From positions 62,001 to 126,000 of the forward strand of contig DDRS01000009.1 in the NCBI GenBank assembly GCA_002343685.1: 64,000 nt of DNA. Reading direction: 5' to 3'. The position numbers and the translations under genes were made by a program. Within the stretch, counting starts at the first letter, position 1. The number at the start of each line of letters is the position of its first letter. Shown in pieces: positions 53,387-62,299 of this stretch. The DNA comes from Thiobacillus denitrificans. Lineage in GTDB: Bacteria > Pseudomonadota > Gammaproteobacteria > Burkholderiales > Thiobacillaceae. The notes beneath the pieces are model-generated. The model searched no databases, was not told the origin of the DNA, and saw nothing but the letters and a program-made list of their open reading frames with translations.

Positions 53387-53866
53387 AAGACCGATGATAC
53401 CGTGCACTGCCGTCGCCATCTGGCCGACGAGACTGCGACGCTGGCATTCGGCGCGCAGTTGGCGCAGGGAATGACGGCAGGGCTGACTTTTTATCTGGAA
53501 GGCGATCTCGGTGCGGGCAAGACGACACTGGTGCGCGGGGTGCTGCGCGCGCTGGGTTATGGCGGTCGGGTGAAGAGTCCGACCTATACGCTGGTAGAAA
53601 GCTACAACCTGCCTACATTTGAACTGTATCATTTTGATCTATATCGTATGCATGATCCGCGCGAGTGGCTTGACGCCGGATTTCGCGACGTGAGCGATGG
53701 CCGGGTGGTCAGCTTGATCGAATGGCCGGACAAGGCCGCCGGCTGGTTGCCTGCCCCGGATGTGGTCATCCGGTTGACAATCGCCGACGATGCGCGCGAA
53801 ATTGAATGTGAAGCGGCGAGCCCGCGTGGCGCCCACTATCTGGAGACATGTTGCACGCCTTGTTGA
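53381..53866 (+). CDS. tsaE: tRNA threonylcarbamoyladenosine ATPase TsaE
   Basis: 161 aa. GDLGAGKTTLVRG P-loop and the YHFDLYR motif. Works with TsaB-TsaD in making t6A of tRNA. Head-to-head with queG, no spacer. Overlaps amiC by 19 nt, the common tsaE-amiC-mutL-miaA order, here interrupted by other genes. Confidence 0.94.
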   Translation: MHKTDDTVHCRRHLADETATLAFGAQLAQGMTAGLTFYLEGDLGAGKTTLVRGVLRALGYGGRVKSPTYTLVESYNLPTFELYHFDLYRMHDPREWLDAGFRDVSDGRVVSLIEWPDKAAGWLPAPDVVIRLTIADDAREIECEAASPRGAHYLETCCTPC

Positions 53867-55056
53867 GAATTTTCCTGTTGTGCGGTTTGCTTGCGTCGGG
53901 CTGGGCCCAGGCGCTGCAACTCAGCGCCACCCGTCTGTGGCCGTCGTCCGACTACACGCGGATCACCCTGGAGGCGCCACAACCGGTCGCGTACAAATAC
54001 TTCATGCTGTCGAACCCGCAGCGGCTGGTGGTCGATCTTGAGGGCGTGGAGGCGGGTGCGGCGCTTGACGCGCTGGCCGGACAACTCAGCCCGGACGATC
54101 CCTACATCGGCGCGATCCGCGTGGGACTCAACCGCCCGGGGGTGATGCGTCTGGTGCTGGACCTGAAAACAGCCGTCAAGCCTTCCGTATTCCAGCTGCA
54201 GCCGCTGGGACAGTATGCGCATCGTCTGGTGGTGGATATCTACCCGGCCCAGGCGGGTGATACGGTGGCAAGCGACCCGGCCGCGACCTCGCAGCCTGCA
54301 GTGGCCACGCCAGCCAAACCGGAAGTGCCACAATACACGCGACTGATCACGGTGGCGGTCGATGCCGGCCATGGCGGCGAGGATCCCGGTGCCAGCGGGG
54401 CGAACGGCTCGCACGAGAAGGACATCACACTGGCGCTGGCCAAGAAGCTCAAACAGAAAATCGACGCCCAGGAAAATATGCATGCCGTCCTGATCCGCGA
54501 CGGCGATTATTTCGTGCCGCTCGGGCAGCGGGTCGTCAAGGCGCGTGCGCTGAAGGCCGACCTGTTCATGTCGATCCATGCCGATGCCTTCATCAAGCCG
54601 CACGCGCGTGGCTCGTCGGTGTTTGCCCTGTCCGAGAATGGCGCGACCTCGGTCGCCGCGCGCTGGCTGGCCAAGCGCGAAAACGACGCGGACCTGATCG
54701 GCGGCGTCAACGTCGACGTCAAGGATCCCTTCCTCAAGCGCACGCTCATCGATCTGTCGCAGACCGCCACCATCAACGACAGCCTGAAACTGGGGCGGGC
54801 GGTGCTGAAGGAAATCGGCGGCGTCAATACGCTGCACAAGGGCGAGGTGGAGCAGGCGGGCTTTGCCGTGCTGAAGGCGCCCGACATTCCTTCGATCCTG
54901 ATCGAGACCGCGTTCATCTCCAACCCTGAAGAAGAAAAACGCCTCAACGACCCCGGCTACCAGGACAAGCTGGTGGATGCCATCGTCGATGGCGTCAAGG
55001 ATTACTTCGCCAAGCATCCGTTGACTGCGCCGTCGCGGCTGACGCGCAACCCATGA
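53848..55056 (+). CDS. amiC: N-acetylmuramoyl-L-alanine amidase with AMIN domain
   Basis: 402 aa. Signal peptide about 1-23, AMIN septum-targeting domain about 25-135, a Pro/Ala linker, Amidase_3 about 165-390 with zinc ligands in DAGHGGEDPG, SIHAD and ILIETAF. Splits daughter-cell peptidoglycan. Overlaps the next gene by 4 nt. Confidence 0.94.
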   Translation: MLHALLRIFLLCGLLASGWAQALQLSATRLWPSSDYTRITLEAPQPVAYKYFMLSNPQRLVVDLEGVEAGAALDALAGQLSPDDPYIGAIRVGLNRPGVMRLVLDLKTAVKPSVFQLQPLGQYAHRLVVDIYPAQAGDTVASDPAATSQPAVATPAKPEVPQYTRLITVAVDAGHGGEDPGASGANGSHEKDITLALAKKLKQKIDAQENMHAVLIRDGDYFVPLGQRVVKARALKADLFMSIHADAFIKPHARGSSVFALSENGATSVAARWLAKRENDADLIGGVNVDVKDPFLKRTLIDLSQTATINDSLKLGRAVLKEIGGVNTLHKGEVEQAGFAVLKAPDIPSILIETAFISNPEEEKRLNDPGYQDKLVDAIVDGVKDYFAKHPLTAPSRLTRNP

Positions 55057-55592
55057 CCGTGAGCCTGCTCGGTGCGGCGGCCCCTGGATTCGACCGGCCG
55101 CTCGATGTGCTGGAAGCGTGTCATGGCCGCATAGCCCGGCAGTGCGATACCCTCGGCAAACTGCTGGCGCATCTGCCGGCACATGGTGCGGATGCCCAGG
55201 CACAGCAGGCGGCGGGCGCGATCCTGACCTATTTCGATACGGCTGCGGTGCATCACCACGACGACGAGGAGCGCAACCTGTTTCCGCTGCTCGAACAGGC
55301 CGGTGCGCCGGGCGCCTGCGATCTGGTCGAAACCCTGACCCTGGAACACGACGAACTGGCGCTGTTGTGGCGACGGCTGCGCGGACAGCTGCAGCAGATC
55401 GAAGCCGGCTCGACCGCTGCGCTGGATGAGGCGTTGACGCATCGTTTCGTCGCACTCAATCGCAGCCATCTCGAATTCGAGAACACCCATGTGCTACCGT
55501 TGGCACGGCAGGTTCTGGACGCTGCCGCCATCGAGCGTCTGGGGCGTGCCATGGCTGCCCGGCGGGGTATCGCGTTCGCGGGCTCGCTATGA
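55053..55592 (+). CDS. Hemerythrin-domain protein
   Basis: 179 aa four-helix bundle. His ligands are spread as in HHE proteins: EACHGRI, AVHHHDDEERNLFP, LEHDEL and HLEFENTHVLP. Likely a non-haem di-iron site for oxygen or nitric-oxide sensing or storage. Overlaps amiC and mutL by 4 nt each, so it is translationally tied to them, an unusual place for it. Confidence 0.88.
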   Translation: MTVSLLGAAAPGFDRPLDVLEACHGRIARQCDTLGKLLAHLPAHGADAQAQQAAGAILTYFDTAAVHHHDDEERNLFPLLEQAGAPGACDLVETLTLEHDELALLWRRLRGQLQQIEAGSTAALDEALTHRFVALNRSHLEFENTHVLPLARQVLDAAAIERLGRAMAARRGIAFAGSL

Positions 55593-57355
55593 CCATCCGC
55601 GTTCTGCCCGATGTGCTGATTTCGCAGATCGCAGCCGGCGAGGTAGTCGAACGTCCGGCCGCGGCGCTCAAGGAGATTCTTGAAAACAGCCTCGATGCCG
55701 GGGCCACCGACATCCAGATCGATCTGGAACAGGGCGGCATCAAGCGCATTCGTGTTGCCGACAACGGCGGCGGCATCGCGCACGATGAATTGGCGCTTGC
55801 CTTGACCCGTCATGCCACCAGCAAGATCGCCAGCCTGGCCGACCTGGAGCAGGTCGCGAGTCTGGGGTTCCGCGGCGAGGCCCTGGCATCGATTGCCGCC
55901 ATTGCGCGGGTTCAGCTCACCAGCCGTAGTGCAGATGCGGAGCACGCCTGGGCGGTACAGGCTGAAGGCGGCCGCCTCGACGTACCGGCACCCGCCGCGC
56001 GCGCCACAGGCACCACGATCGACATCCAGGACCTGTTTTTCAGCACCCCGGCGCGGCGCAAGTTCCTCAAGACCGAAGCCACCGAATACGCCCATTGCGC
56101 CGAGACCGTGCGGCGGTTGGCCCTGGCGAACCCGCAGGTGTCATTCACGCTGATCCACAACGGCCGGACACAGCTGCGTCTCAATGCCGAGCCGGCCTCT
56201 GCGCGAGTCCGGCAGGTGCTGGGCGAGGCGTTCGAGCAGAACAGCATCGCAGTCGAGGCCGCGGCCGGCGTGCTGCGGGTGTCCGGCTGGGTGATCCGTC
56301 CCAGCGCCGCCACGGGCAGCCGCGACAGCCAGCATGTGTTCGTCAATGGCCGCTATGTGCGCGACAAGCTGATCGTCCACGCGCTGAAGGAGGCTTACCG
56401 CGACGTCCTGCATCACCAGTTGAATCCGGCGTATTGCCTGTTCATCGAACTGCCGCCGGATCTGGTCGACGTCAACGTACACCCGGCCAAGACCGAGATC
56501 CGGTTCCGCGACAGCCGCGGCGTGCACCAGTTCCTGTTCCATGCGGTCGAGCGCCTGCTGTCGGCGCCGGTGGCGGCGGATGCCGCCGTGGCCGCAGCCC
56601 GACCGTCGCAGACTTCCCCGCAGCCGGGCTGGGTCGCGCCCCGGCAAACGGCAATGCCGCTGCAGGTGAACGAAGCGATGGCGTTCTATGCGCCTTTGGA
56701 CCGGGGGGGCCGGGCGCAGGATTCGGAGGTGGTACCGTCGATGCGTCTCGTGCCGGATGACGGGGCCGATGCGCCGCCGCTCGGCTATGCGCTGGCCCAA
56801 CTGCACGGCGTGTACGTGCTGGCGCAGAACGCGCAGGGGATGGTGCTGGTCGACATGCACGCCGCGCATGAACGCGTCGTCTACGAAAAACTCAAGACCG
56901 CGCTGGATGCGCGCGCCGTGCCGGCGCAAACCCTGCTGATCCCGGTCGCACTGACGGTCGATGCCCGCGACGTGGCGGAAATCAGCCCGCATCTGGACCA
57001 GCTGGCCGGGATCGGCTTCGAGCTGTCGGTGACATCGCCCACCTCGGTGGCGGTGCGTTCGGTGCCGTGGTTGCTGAAGGACGCCGATCCGGTCGAACTA
57101 ACCCGCGCGGTGCTGGCCGAGGTCGCCGAATTCGGCGTGGCGCGTCTGCTCGCCGAGCGGCGTAACGAATTGCTGGCGACACTCGCCTGCCACGGTGCGG
57201 TGCGCGCCAACCGCCGCCTGACGTTGCCCGAGATGAACGCGCTGCTACGTGAAATGGAGGCCACCGAACGGGCCGGGCAGTGCAACCATGGCCGTCCGAC
57301 CTGGTTTCAGGTCAGCCTCGAGGAACTCGACGCCATGTTCATGCGCGGTCGTTGA
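55589..57355 (+). CDS. mutL: DNA mismatch repair protein MutL
   Basis: 588 aa. N-terminal GHKL ATPase: ENSLDAGAT, DNGGGI, GFRGEAL. The C-terminal domain has DMHAAHERVVYE, close to the DQHA(X)2E(X)4E endonuclease motif, ACHGAVRA and CNHGRPT (CPHGRP type). So this is a nicking MutL, fitting the absence of MutH in this group. Confidence 0.95.
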   Translation: MTIRVLPDVLISQIAAGEVVERPAAALKEILENSLDAGATDIQIDLEQGGIKRIRVADNGGGIAHDELALALTRHATSKIASLADLEQVASLGFRGEALASIAAIARVQLTSRSADAEHAWAVQAEGGRLDVPAPAARATGTTIDIQDLFFSTPARRKFLKTEATEYAHCAETVRRLALANPQVSFTLIHNGRTQLRLNAEPASARVRQVLGEAFEQNSIAVEAAAGVLRVSGWVIRPSAATGSRDSQHVFVNGRYVRDKLIVHALKEAYRDVLHHQLNPAYCLFIELPPDLVDVNVHPAKTEIRFRDSRGVHQFLFHAVERLLSAPVAADAAVAAARPSQTSPQPGWVAPRQTAMPLQVNEAMAFYAPLDRGGRAQDSEVVPSMRLVPDDGADAPPLGYALAQLHGVYVLAQNAQGMVLVDMHAAHERVVYEKLKTALDARAVPAQTLLIPVALTVDARDVAEISPHLDQLAGIGFELSVTSPTSVAVRSVPWLLKDADPVELTRAVLAEVAEFGVARLLAERRNELLATLACHGAVRANRRLTLPEMNALLREMEATERAGQCNHGRPTWFQVSLEELDAMFMRGR

Positions 57356-57417
57356 TTTTGCGACTGGCGCATTTATATATAAGCTTTGGCTAATTAATTT
57401 GGCGAAGCGAGCCCATC

Positions 57418-57780
57418 ATGAACGAACGTACCGAACGCAAAACCATTCCCATCCAGGAGGTCAACGAGGCCAGTAACTGTGCCAGCGCCGAACCCTACGC
57501 GTTGATGGTGCTGGGCGATTCGATGATGCCGGAATTCGAGGAAGGCGAGATCATCGTGGTCGAGCCGTCCGGCTTGGTCAGGGACGGCTCCTATGTGGTG
57601 GCCTTCGTGAACGAGGAATACATCTTCCGACAGATCGTGAAGCGGGACGACGGCTGGATGCTGAAGCCGCTCAACCCCCTGTACGAGAACATTCCGGTTG
57701 CCGATATCGACGTCGCCAAAGGCGTGGTGATCATGAAGAAACGGCCCGGCAGACGGAGAGAACAAAAAAGATACATATGA
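57418..57780 (+). CDS. S24-fold (LexA/UmuD C-terminal domain-like) protein without DNA-binding domain
   Basis: 120 aa. VLGDSMMPEFEEGEIIVVEPS is the S24 block with the nucleophilic Ser of GDSM. The position of the catalytic Lys (E-x-x-x-K-R in LexA) reads EYIFRQ, with Arg instead of Lys. There is no helix-turn-helix and no evident Ala-Gly cleavage loop. The C-terminus is basic (KKRPGRRREQKR). Probably not a self-cleaving protease; a regulator or partner protein is possible. It stands alone, 62 bp after mutL. Confidence 0.82.
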   Translation: MNERTERKTIPIQEVNEASNCASAEPYALMVLGDSMMPEFEEGEIIVVEPSGLVRDGSYVVAFVNEEYIFRQIVKRDDGWMLKPLNPLYENIPVADIDVAKGVVIMKKRPGRRREQKRYI

Positions 57781-57857
57781 TTTGCCGATTCGTAGGGCCA
57801 ACTCGACCGGACGTCATTATCAGAAATAATGATCGATGCATTCAAAAATTAAATAAA

Positions 57858-57889
57858 TTAGTTGACTAATTTACTCAGGTATATAGACT
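57858..57889 (+). promoter_or_regulatory. IscR type-1-like box and promoter
   Basis: 57858-57882 begins TTAGTTGACTAA and ends CTCAGGTAT. It agrees with 23 of 25 positions of the IscR type 1 consensus as I remember it (mismatches at the first base and at the G of AGTC). TTGACT inside it would be the -35, with TAGACT (57884-57889) 16 bp on. The next gene starts 38 bp downstream. Confidence 0.65.
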
Positions 57890-57926
57890 GGGGGTGTAGT
57901 TCAACCCTTCTGACAGGAGATAAACC

Positions 57927-58382
57927 ATGAGTGGATTGATCGCTAATTTTCCGACCGACGGTATCGTGACAGTCAACCGGGTGGTTCTGAAACCGGAATA
58001 CACGGTGGACGACTTGCAGGAACGGGTGGCGTTTTTGTGTGAGAACGTCAAAACCTACCATTCCGATACCGGTTTCGTCGGCGGTTTCGTCGCCTTGAAT
58101 TCCGGCCAGGTGTCGAACGAAGGCTCGACCATCGGCCAGGCTGTCGAAAGCCCGATGAAAGGCAAGGAAGCCTTGATCGTGACGTTCTGGACCACGTTCG
58201 AAAACCACGAGAGGTCGCATCGTTCCGAAACCTTCCAGCCGCTGTTCCAGAAAGTGCTGGATCTTTGTGAAAACGGCAACGAAGAGATCGCCTACGAAAT
58301 GCTATGGTCCGGCAAGGCCTACGGCCCGGAAGAAATCGAGGCGGCGCGCAGGGCCAAGACGCAGTACGCGCACGCGGCCTGA
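57927..58382 (+). CDS. Uncharacterised protein, possibly ABM-like (dimeric alpha-beta barrel)
   Basis: 151 aa, soluble, no signal peptide. TDGIVTVNRVVLKPEY at the N-terminus and EALIVTFWTTFENHERSH, then EIAYEMLWSGKAY, resemble the strand-helix pattern of antibiotic-biosynthesis-monooxygenase/haem-degrading folds, but I do not recognise the family. Conserved-looking centre: TGFVGGFVALNSGQVSNEGSTIGQ. Two cysteines (CENV, DLCENG). Own promoter with an IscR-like box, AGGAGA ribosome site and own terminator: a single-gene unit likely tied to iron-sulfur status. Confidence 0.75.
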   Translation: MSGLIANFPTDGIVTVNRVVLKPEYTVDDLQERVAFLCENVKTYHSDTGFVGGFVALNSGQVSNEGSTIGQAVESPMKGKEALIVTFWTTFENHERSHRSETFQPLFQKVLDLCENGNEEIAYEMLWSGKAYGPEEIEAARRAKTQYAHAA

Positions 58383-58402
58383 CGTCTCGGGCATTGGCAG
58401 TC

Positions 58403-58428
58403 AAGCGGCAGGGGAAACCCTGCCGCTT
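58403..58428 (+). terminator. Rho-independent terminator
   Basis: AAGCGGCAGGG, loop GAAA, CCCTGCCGCTT, then TATTTAT. It begins 21 nt after the unknown gene's stop. Confidence 0.82.
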
Positions 58429-58478
58429 TATTTATGGCCGTTCTGCCGGGCCTGACTTACGCGGCCAAGTGGCCGGGA

Positions 58479-59501
58479 TCAGGCCGTACTTTCCATGGCG
58501 CGCGCGTATTGTCCGTCACGGGCCAGGCCATTGAGGTTGCAACGTTTGAGCAGCGCCTGTTGCGCGGCGGCGACCCGGTCTTCCCGACCTTGCCAGGCGG
58601 CCAGCACCGGCGCCTGCAGTGCCCGTCCATAGGAAAAGCTGACCTGCCACGGTTGCGGCCCCAGCGCATTCATGGCATTGAGATGTTCGGTCGCGTCTTC
58701 CGCGCTCTGCCCGCCGGACAGGAACACGATCCCCGGCACCGCGGCCGGCACATAGCGCCTGAGGCAGCGTAGCGTAGCTTCGGCCACCGCCTCGACGCCA
58801 GCCTGGTGTGCACACTTCTTGCCGGCGATCACCATGTTCGGTTTCAGCAGCATCCCCTCGAACAGCACCCCATGGGCGTCGAGTTCGGCGAACACGGCCT
58901 GCAGCGCCTGTGCCGTCACCGCCTCGCAGCGTTCGATGCCGTGGGCGCCGTCCATCAGTACTTCCGGTTCGACGATCGGCACCAGCCCGGCCTCCTGGCA
59001 CAGCGCGGCATATCGCGCCAACGCGTGGGCATTGGCGCGGAGGCCGAAAGCAGACGGGATAGCACGTTCGTCGATCTCGATCACGGCCCGCCACTTCGCG
59101 AACTGCGCGCCCAGCTGCTTGTATTCGGCGAGTCGGTCGCGCAGCCCGTCCAGTCCCTCGGTCACCTTCTCGCCGGGGTGGCCTGCCAGCGCCTTGGCAC
59201 CCTGGTCGACCTTGATGCCCGGGACGATGCCGCGGTCTGCCAGCAGCCTGGGGAAGGGAATGCCGTCGCGGGTGCGCTGGCGCAGAGTTTCATCGAACAA
59301 AATGACGCCGCCAAGGGTGCGTTCGATCCCTTCGGCGGTGAACAGGATTTCACGGTAGCGTCGGCGATTCTCCTCGGTGGACTCCACCTGGATCGAATCG
59401 AAGCGCTTCTTGATGGTGGGGTTGCTTTCGTCTGCTGCCAGCACGCCTTTCTGCTTCGCGACGATGGCGTTCGCCACGGATCTGAGTTCGTCGGTATTCA
59501 T
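58479..59501 (-). CDS. Fructose-bisphosphate aldolase class I
   Basis: 340 aa, animal/plant-like class I family. GVLAADES, the VIEIDE region, EPEVLMDGAHG and the Schiff-base Lys in LLKPNMV. Reversible cleavage of fructose 1,6-bisphosphate, in glycolysis or in carbon fixation/gluconeogenesis. Convergent with the unknown gene upstream. Confidence 0.93.
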   Translation of the reverse strand: MNTDELRSVANAIVAKQKGVLAADESNPTIKKRFDSIQVESTEENRRRYREILFTAEGIERTLGGVILFDETLRQRTRDGIPFPRLLADRGIVPGIKVDQGAKALAGHPGEKVTEGLDGLRDRLAEYKQLGAQFAKWRAVIEIDERAIPSAFGLRANAHALARYAALCQEAGLVPIVEPEVLMDGAHGIERCEAVTAQALQAVFAELDAHGVLFEGMLLKPNMVIAGKKCAHQAGVEAVAEATLRCLRRYVPAAVPGIVFLSGGQSAEDATEHLNAMNALGPQPWQVSFSYGRALQAPVLAAWQGREDRVAAAQQALLKRCNLNGLARDGQYARAMESTA

Positions 59502-59660
59502 GGACTACGGCCCTCCGGATTGGATAAGCGCATCGGATTTCAGCAGGACGCAACGCCTGCTGTCTCTATACTGTAGACCTTAAATTGCGGCGCTTCGTGT
59601 TGGACTCCCTGCGAGTAAGGGACCCGCTGCAGCCGGGAAGCTGGGGGATAATCGCTTCCC

Positions 59661-60602
59661 ATGCCTGCATCCAGCCATCCGCCCGCCATTTTTCTCATGG
59701 GTCCGACCGCATCGGGCAAGACCGCGCTGGCGGTCGGCCTGGTCGAGCGCTTCCCGCTCGAGATCATCAGCGTCGACTCGGCGCTGGTGTATCGCGACAT
59801 GGATATCGGCACCGCCAAGCCCGATGCCGCCACGCTTGCCCGCGCGCCGCACCACCTGCTCGATATCCGTGATCCCACCGAAACGTATTCCGCCGCAGCG
59901 TTTTGCGACGATGCACGGCGGCTGATGGCCGACATCGCCGCGCGCGGTAGGGTGCCGCTGCTGGTCGGCGGCACCATGCTGTACTTTCGCGCGCTGCTGC
60001 AGGGGCTGGACGACTTGCCGCGCGCCGATGTGGCGCTACGTAAGGAGCTGGAAGCGCAGGCGGCCGCGCGCGGGTGGCCGGCGCTGCACGTCGAACTGGC
60101 GGCGGTCGACCCGGCGACCGCGGCGCGGCTGGCACCGAACGATTCGCAGCGCATCGGCCGTGCGCTGGAGATTTTCCGACTCACCGGCACCCCGATGTCG
60201 GCGCTGCTCGACCGTGTGCAATCCGAACTGCCATATCGCGTATTGCAACTGGCCCTGATCCCGTCCGACCGGGCCGTGCTGCATCAGCGCATTGCCGCGC
60301 GCTTCGACGCCATGCTCGCCGAAGGCCTGCTCGACGAAGTGGAAACCTTGCGTCGCTGTTACGCGCTCAACGCCGATCTGCCGTCCATGCGCGCAGTCGG
60401 CTACCGCCAGGCCTGGGCCTATCTCGACGGCGAAATCGATCTGAAAGGCTTGCGCGAGCAGGGCATCGCCGCCACCCGCCAGCTCGCCAAGCGCCAGCTG
60501 ACCTGGCTGCGCTCGTGGCCTGACGTGGTGGAGCTGGATTGTCTCGCGGACGATCTGGGCGCGCAGGCGACGGACCTCGTGGCCCGCCATTTAAGTACGT
60601 AA
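59661..60602 (+). CDS. miaA: tRNA dimethylallyltransferase
   Basis: 313 aa. GPTASGKTALA P-loop (14-24), DSALVYRDMDIGTAKP and GGTMLYFRAL. Adds the isopentenyl group to A37. Not followed by hfq, unlike gammaproteobacteria; xseA lies convergent after 5 bp. Confidence 0.96.
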   Translation: MPASSHPPAIFLMGPTASGKTALAVGLVERFPLEIISVDSALVYRDMDIGTAKPDAATLARAPHHLLDIRDPTETYSAAAFCDDARRLMADIAARGRVPLLVGGTMLYFRALLQGLDDLPRADVALRKELEAQAAARGWPALHVELAAVDPATAARLAPNDSQRIGRALEIFRLTGTPMSALLDRVQSELPYRVLQLALIPSDRAVLHQRIAARFDAMLAEGLLDEVETLRRCYALNADLPSMRAVGYRQAWAYLDGEIDLKGLREQGIAATRQLAKRQLTWLRSWPDVVELDCLADDLGAQATDLVARHLST

Positions 60603-60607
60603 GCTGT

Positions 60608-61963
60608 TCAGTCCTCGCGGGTGGAATCGACCGTGGCGCGGACCCGCCCGCGGTACAGGCGGATGCCGATTTTTTCACCGGCATCGAGCATCGCGGCATC
60701 CTGCACGACGCTGCCGTTTTCCCGCTGGACGATGCTGTAGCCGCGCGCCAGCACGCCTTCGGGGTTGAGGTGGGCGAGGCTGCTGGCCAGCCGCGCCAGA
60801 TTGAGCCGGTGCTGCCCGAAACCGCCCTGAACCGCGCGTTGCACGCGCAGACCCAGCGCGCCCAGGCGCTGCTGTTCGCGCTGGATGACGTGGCGCGGCG
60901 TGACCAGCCGCTGACTCAGGCGCGCGATGCGCAATTGCTCGCGCGTCAGGCGCGTGCCGCTGGCGTGATGGAGACGCTGCGCCAACTGGTTCAATTCGGT
61001 CTGCCGGCGGCGCAACTGCTCGGCCGGGTGGACCAGCCGCCGCGCCAGGTAGTCCAGCCGCTGCATCTCGCTGTGCTGTCTGCGCGCGTGGTGATGGTGG
61101 AGCTGGCGGGCCAGGTGATCCAGTTGCTGCAATAGTTCCTGGCGCACCGGGCTGGCGAGTTCGGCCGCGGCCGTGGGCGTCGGGGCGCGCAGGTCGGCGG
61201 CGAAGTCGGCGAGGGTGAAATCGGTTTCGTGGCCGACGCCGCTCACCACCGGCATCGAACTGGCGGCGATCGCGCGCGCCACCGCCTCGTCGTTGAATGC
61301 CCACAAATCCTCCAGCGAACCGCCGCCGCGGCATACCAGCAGCACGTCGCATTCGGCGCGCTCGCCCGCCGTGCAGATGGCGGCAGCGATCTGCGCGCCG
61401 GCGCCGGCGCCCTGCACCGGGGTGGGATAGAGGATCACCGGCAGGCCCGGCATGCGGCGCGCCAGCGCGGTCAGCACATCGTGCAGGGCGGCGGCCTGGG
61501 GCGAGGTGACGATGCCCACGGTGCGCGGAAAGCGCGGCAAGGCGCGTTTCGTCATCGGGTCGAACAGGCCTTCGGCTTCCAGCTTGGCCTTCAGTTTCAA
61601 AAAAGCCTCGTACAGCCGCCCGGCGCCGGCGCGGCGGATCGCTTCGGCGCCCAGCTGGAATTCGCCGCGCGCTTCGTACAGCGAGGGCAGGGCACGGATC
61701 TCGACATGGTCGCCGTTGGCCGGGGTGAAATCGGCAAACTGGTTGCGCCCGCGGAACATCACGCAGCGCACCTGTGCGTTCGCATCCTTCAGGGAAAAAT
61801 ACCAGTGGCCGGAGGCGGCACGGGTAAAGTTGGAGACTTCGCCCTCCACCCAGAGCAATGGGAGTTGCGACTCCAGCGCGCGGCGCGCCATGCGATTGAG
61901 TTCGCTGACGGTGAGCACGGGCAGGGCGGGCGCGTTGTCGGGAAAGTCGTCCGGGAGATCCAT
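60608..61963 (-). CDS. xseA: Exodeoxyribonuclease VII large subunit
   Basis: 451 aa from the ATG at 61963 (MDLPDDFPD). OB-fold N-terminus (LWVEGEVSNFTRAASGHWYFSLKD), catalytic core with GGGSLEDLWAFNDE and SGVGHETDFTLAD, then a long coiled coil rich in His, Gln and Arg (about 290-400). The small subunit xseB is not in the window. Confidence 0.95.
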   Translation of the reverse strand: MDLPDDFPDNAPALPVLTVSELNRMARRALESQLPLLWVEGEVSNFTRAASGHWYFSLKDANAQVRCVMFRGRNQFADFTPANGDHVEIRALPSLYEARGEFQLGAEAIRRAGAGRLYEAFLKLKAKLEAEGLFDPMTKRALPRFPRTVGIVTSPQAAALHDVLTALARRMPGLPVILYPTPVQGAGAGAQIAAAICTAGERAECDVLLVCRGGGSLEDLWAFNDEAVARAIAASSMPVVSGVGHETDFTLADFAADLRAPTPTAAAELASPVRQELLQQLDHLARQLHHHHARRQHSEMQRLDYLARRLVHPAEQLRRRQTELNQLAQRLHHASGTRLTREQLRIARLSQRLVTPRHVIQREQQRLGALGLRVQRAVQGGFGQHRLNLARLASSLAHLNPEGVLARGYSIVQRENGSVVQDAAMLDAGEKIGIRLYRGRVRATVDSTRED

Positions 61964-62020
61964 GGCGTGCAGGATAACGGCTTGGGCTCGGCACGGTTCA
62001 TGCACAGTCATCAAACGATC

Positions 62021-62196
62021 ATAAAAAAAATTGGATAACCCTATTGACGATAGTTGTCTTTTTGTAACTGATTGATATTAAAGGGATAAGCTTATTGTCT
62101 ACTTTTTGGGCCAAACCACTTTTTCCTTTGTGGGCGGGCGCTTAGGGAACCCGGCAGGGCGTTCTTCACAGACTTATCCACATCAATTGTGGAGAA
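62021..62196. promoter_or_regulatory. AT-rich tract with a cluster of three DnaA-box-like sites
   Basis: The 336-bp spacer 61964-62299 between divergent xseA and exbB holds no gene. 62021-62134 is strongly AT-rich for this genome (runs of A and T, ATAAGCTTAT palindrome). Directly after it come TTCTTCACA (62162-62170, 7/9), TTATCCACA (62174-62182, perfect DnaA box) and, inverted, TGTGGAGAA (62188-62196, 8/9). The last two form an inverted repeat TCCACA-5-TGTGGA. A DnaA-controlled promoter, titration site or origin-like element is possible. Confidence 0.6.
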
Positions 62197-62299
62197 CTCT
62201 GGCCCTGACTGAAAATGCCGTCGGTCTAAAATTGGTGCTTGCCGAAACCGGCGCGTGAGCGCTACATTTCGCCTGTTGTTTTATTGGGAGTGGTATTCA

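Noticed and set aside
53836..55455. A 539-codon minus-strand frame across amiC and the hemerythrin gene
   Set aside because: Antisense shadow; the plus strand carries clear AMIN/Amidase_3 and hemerythrin motifs.
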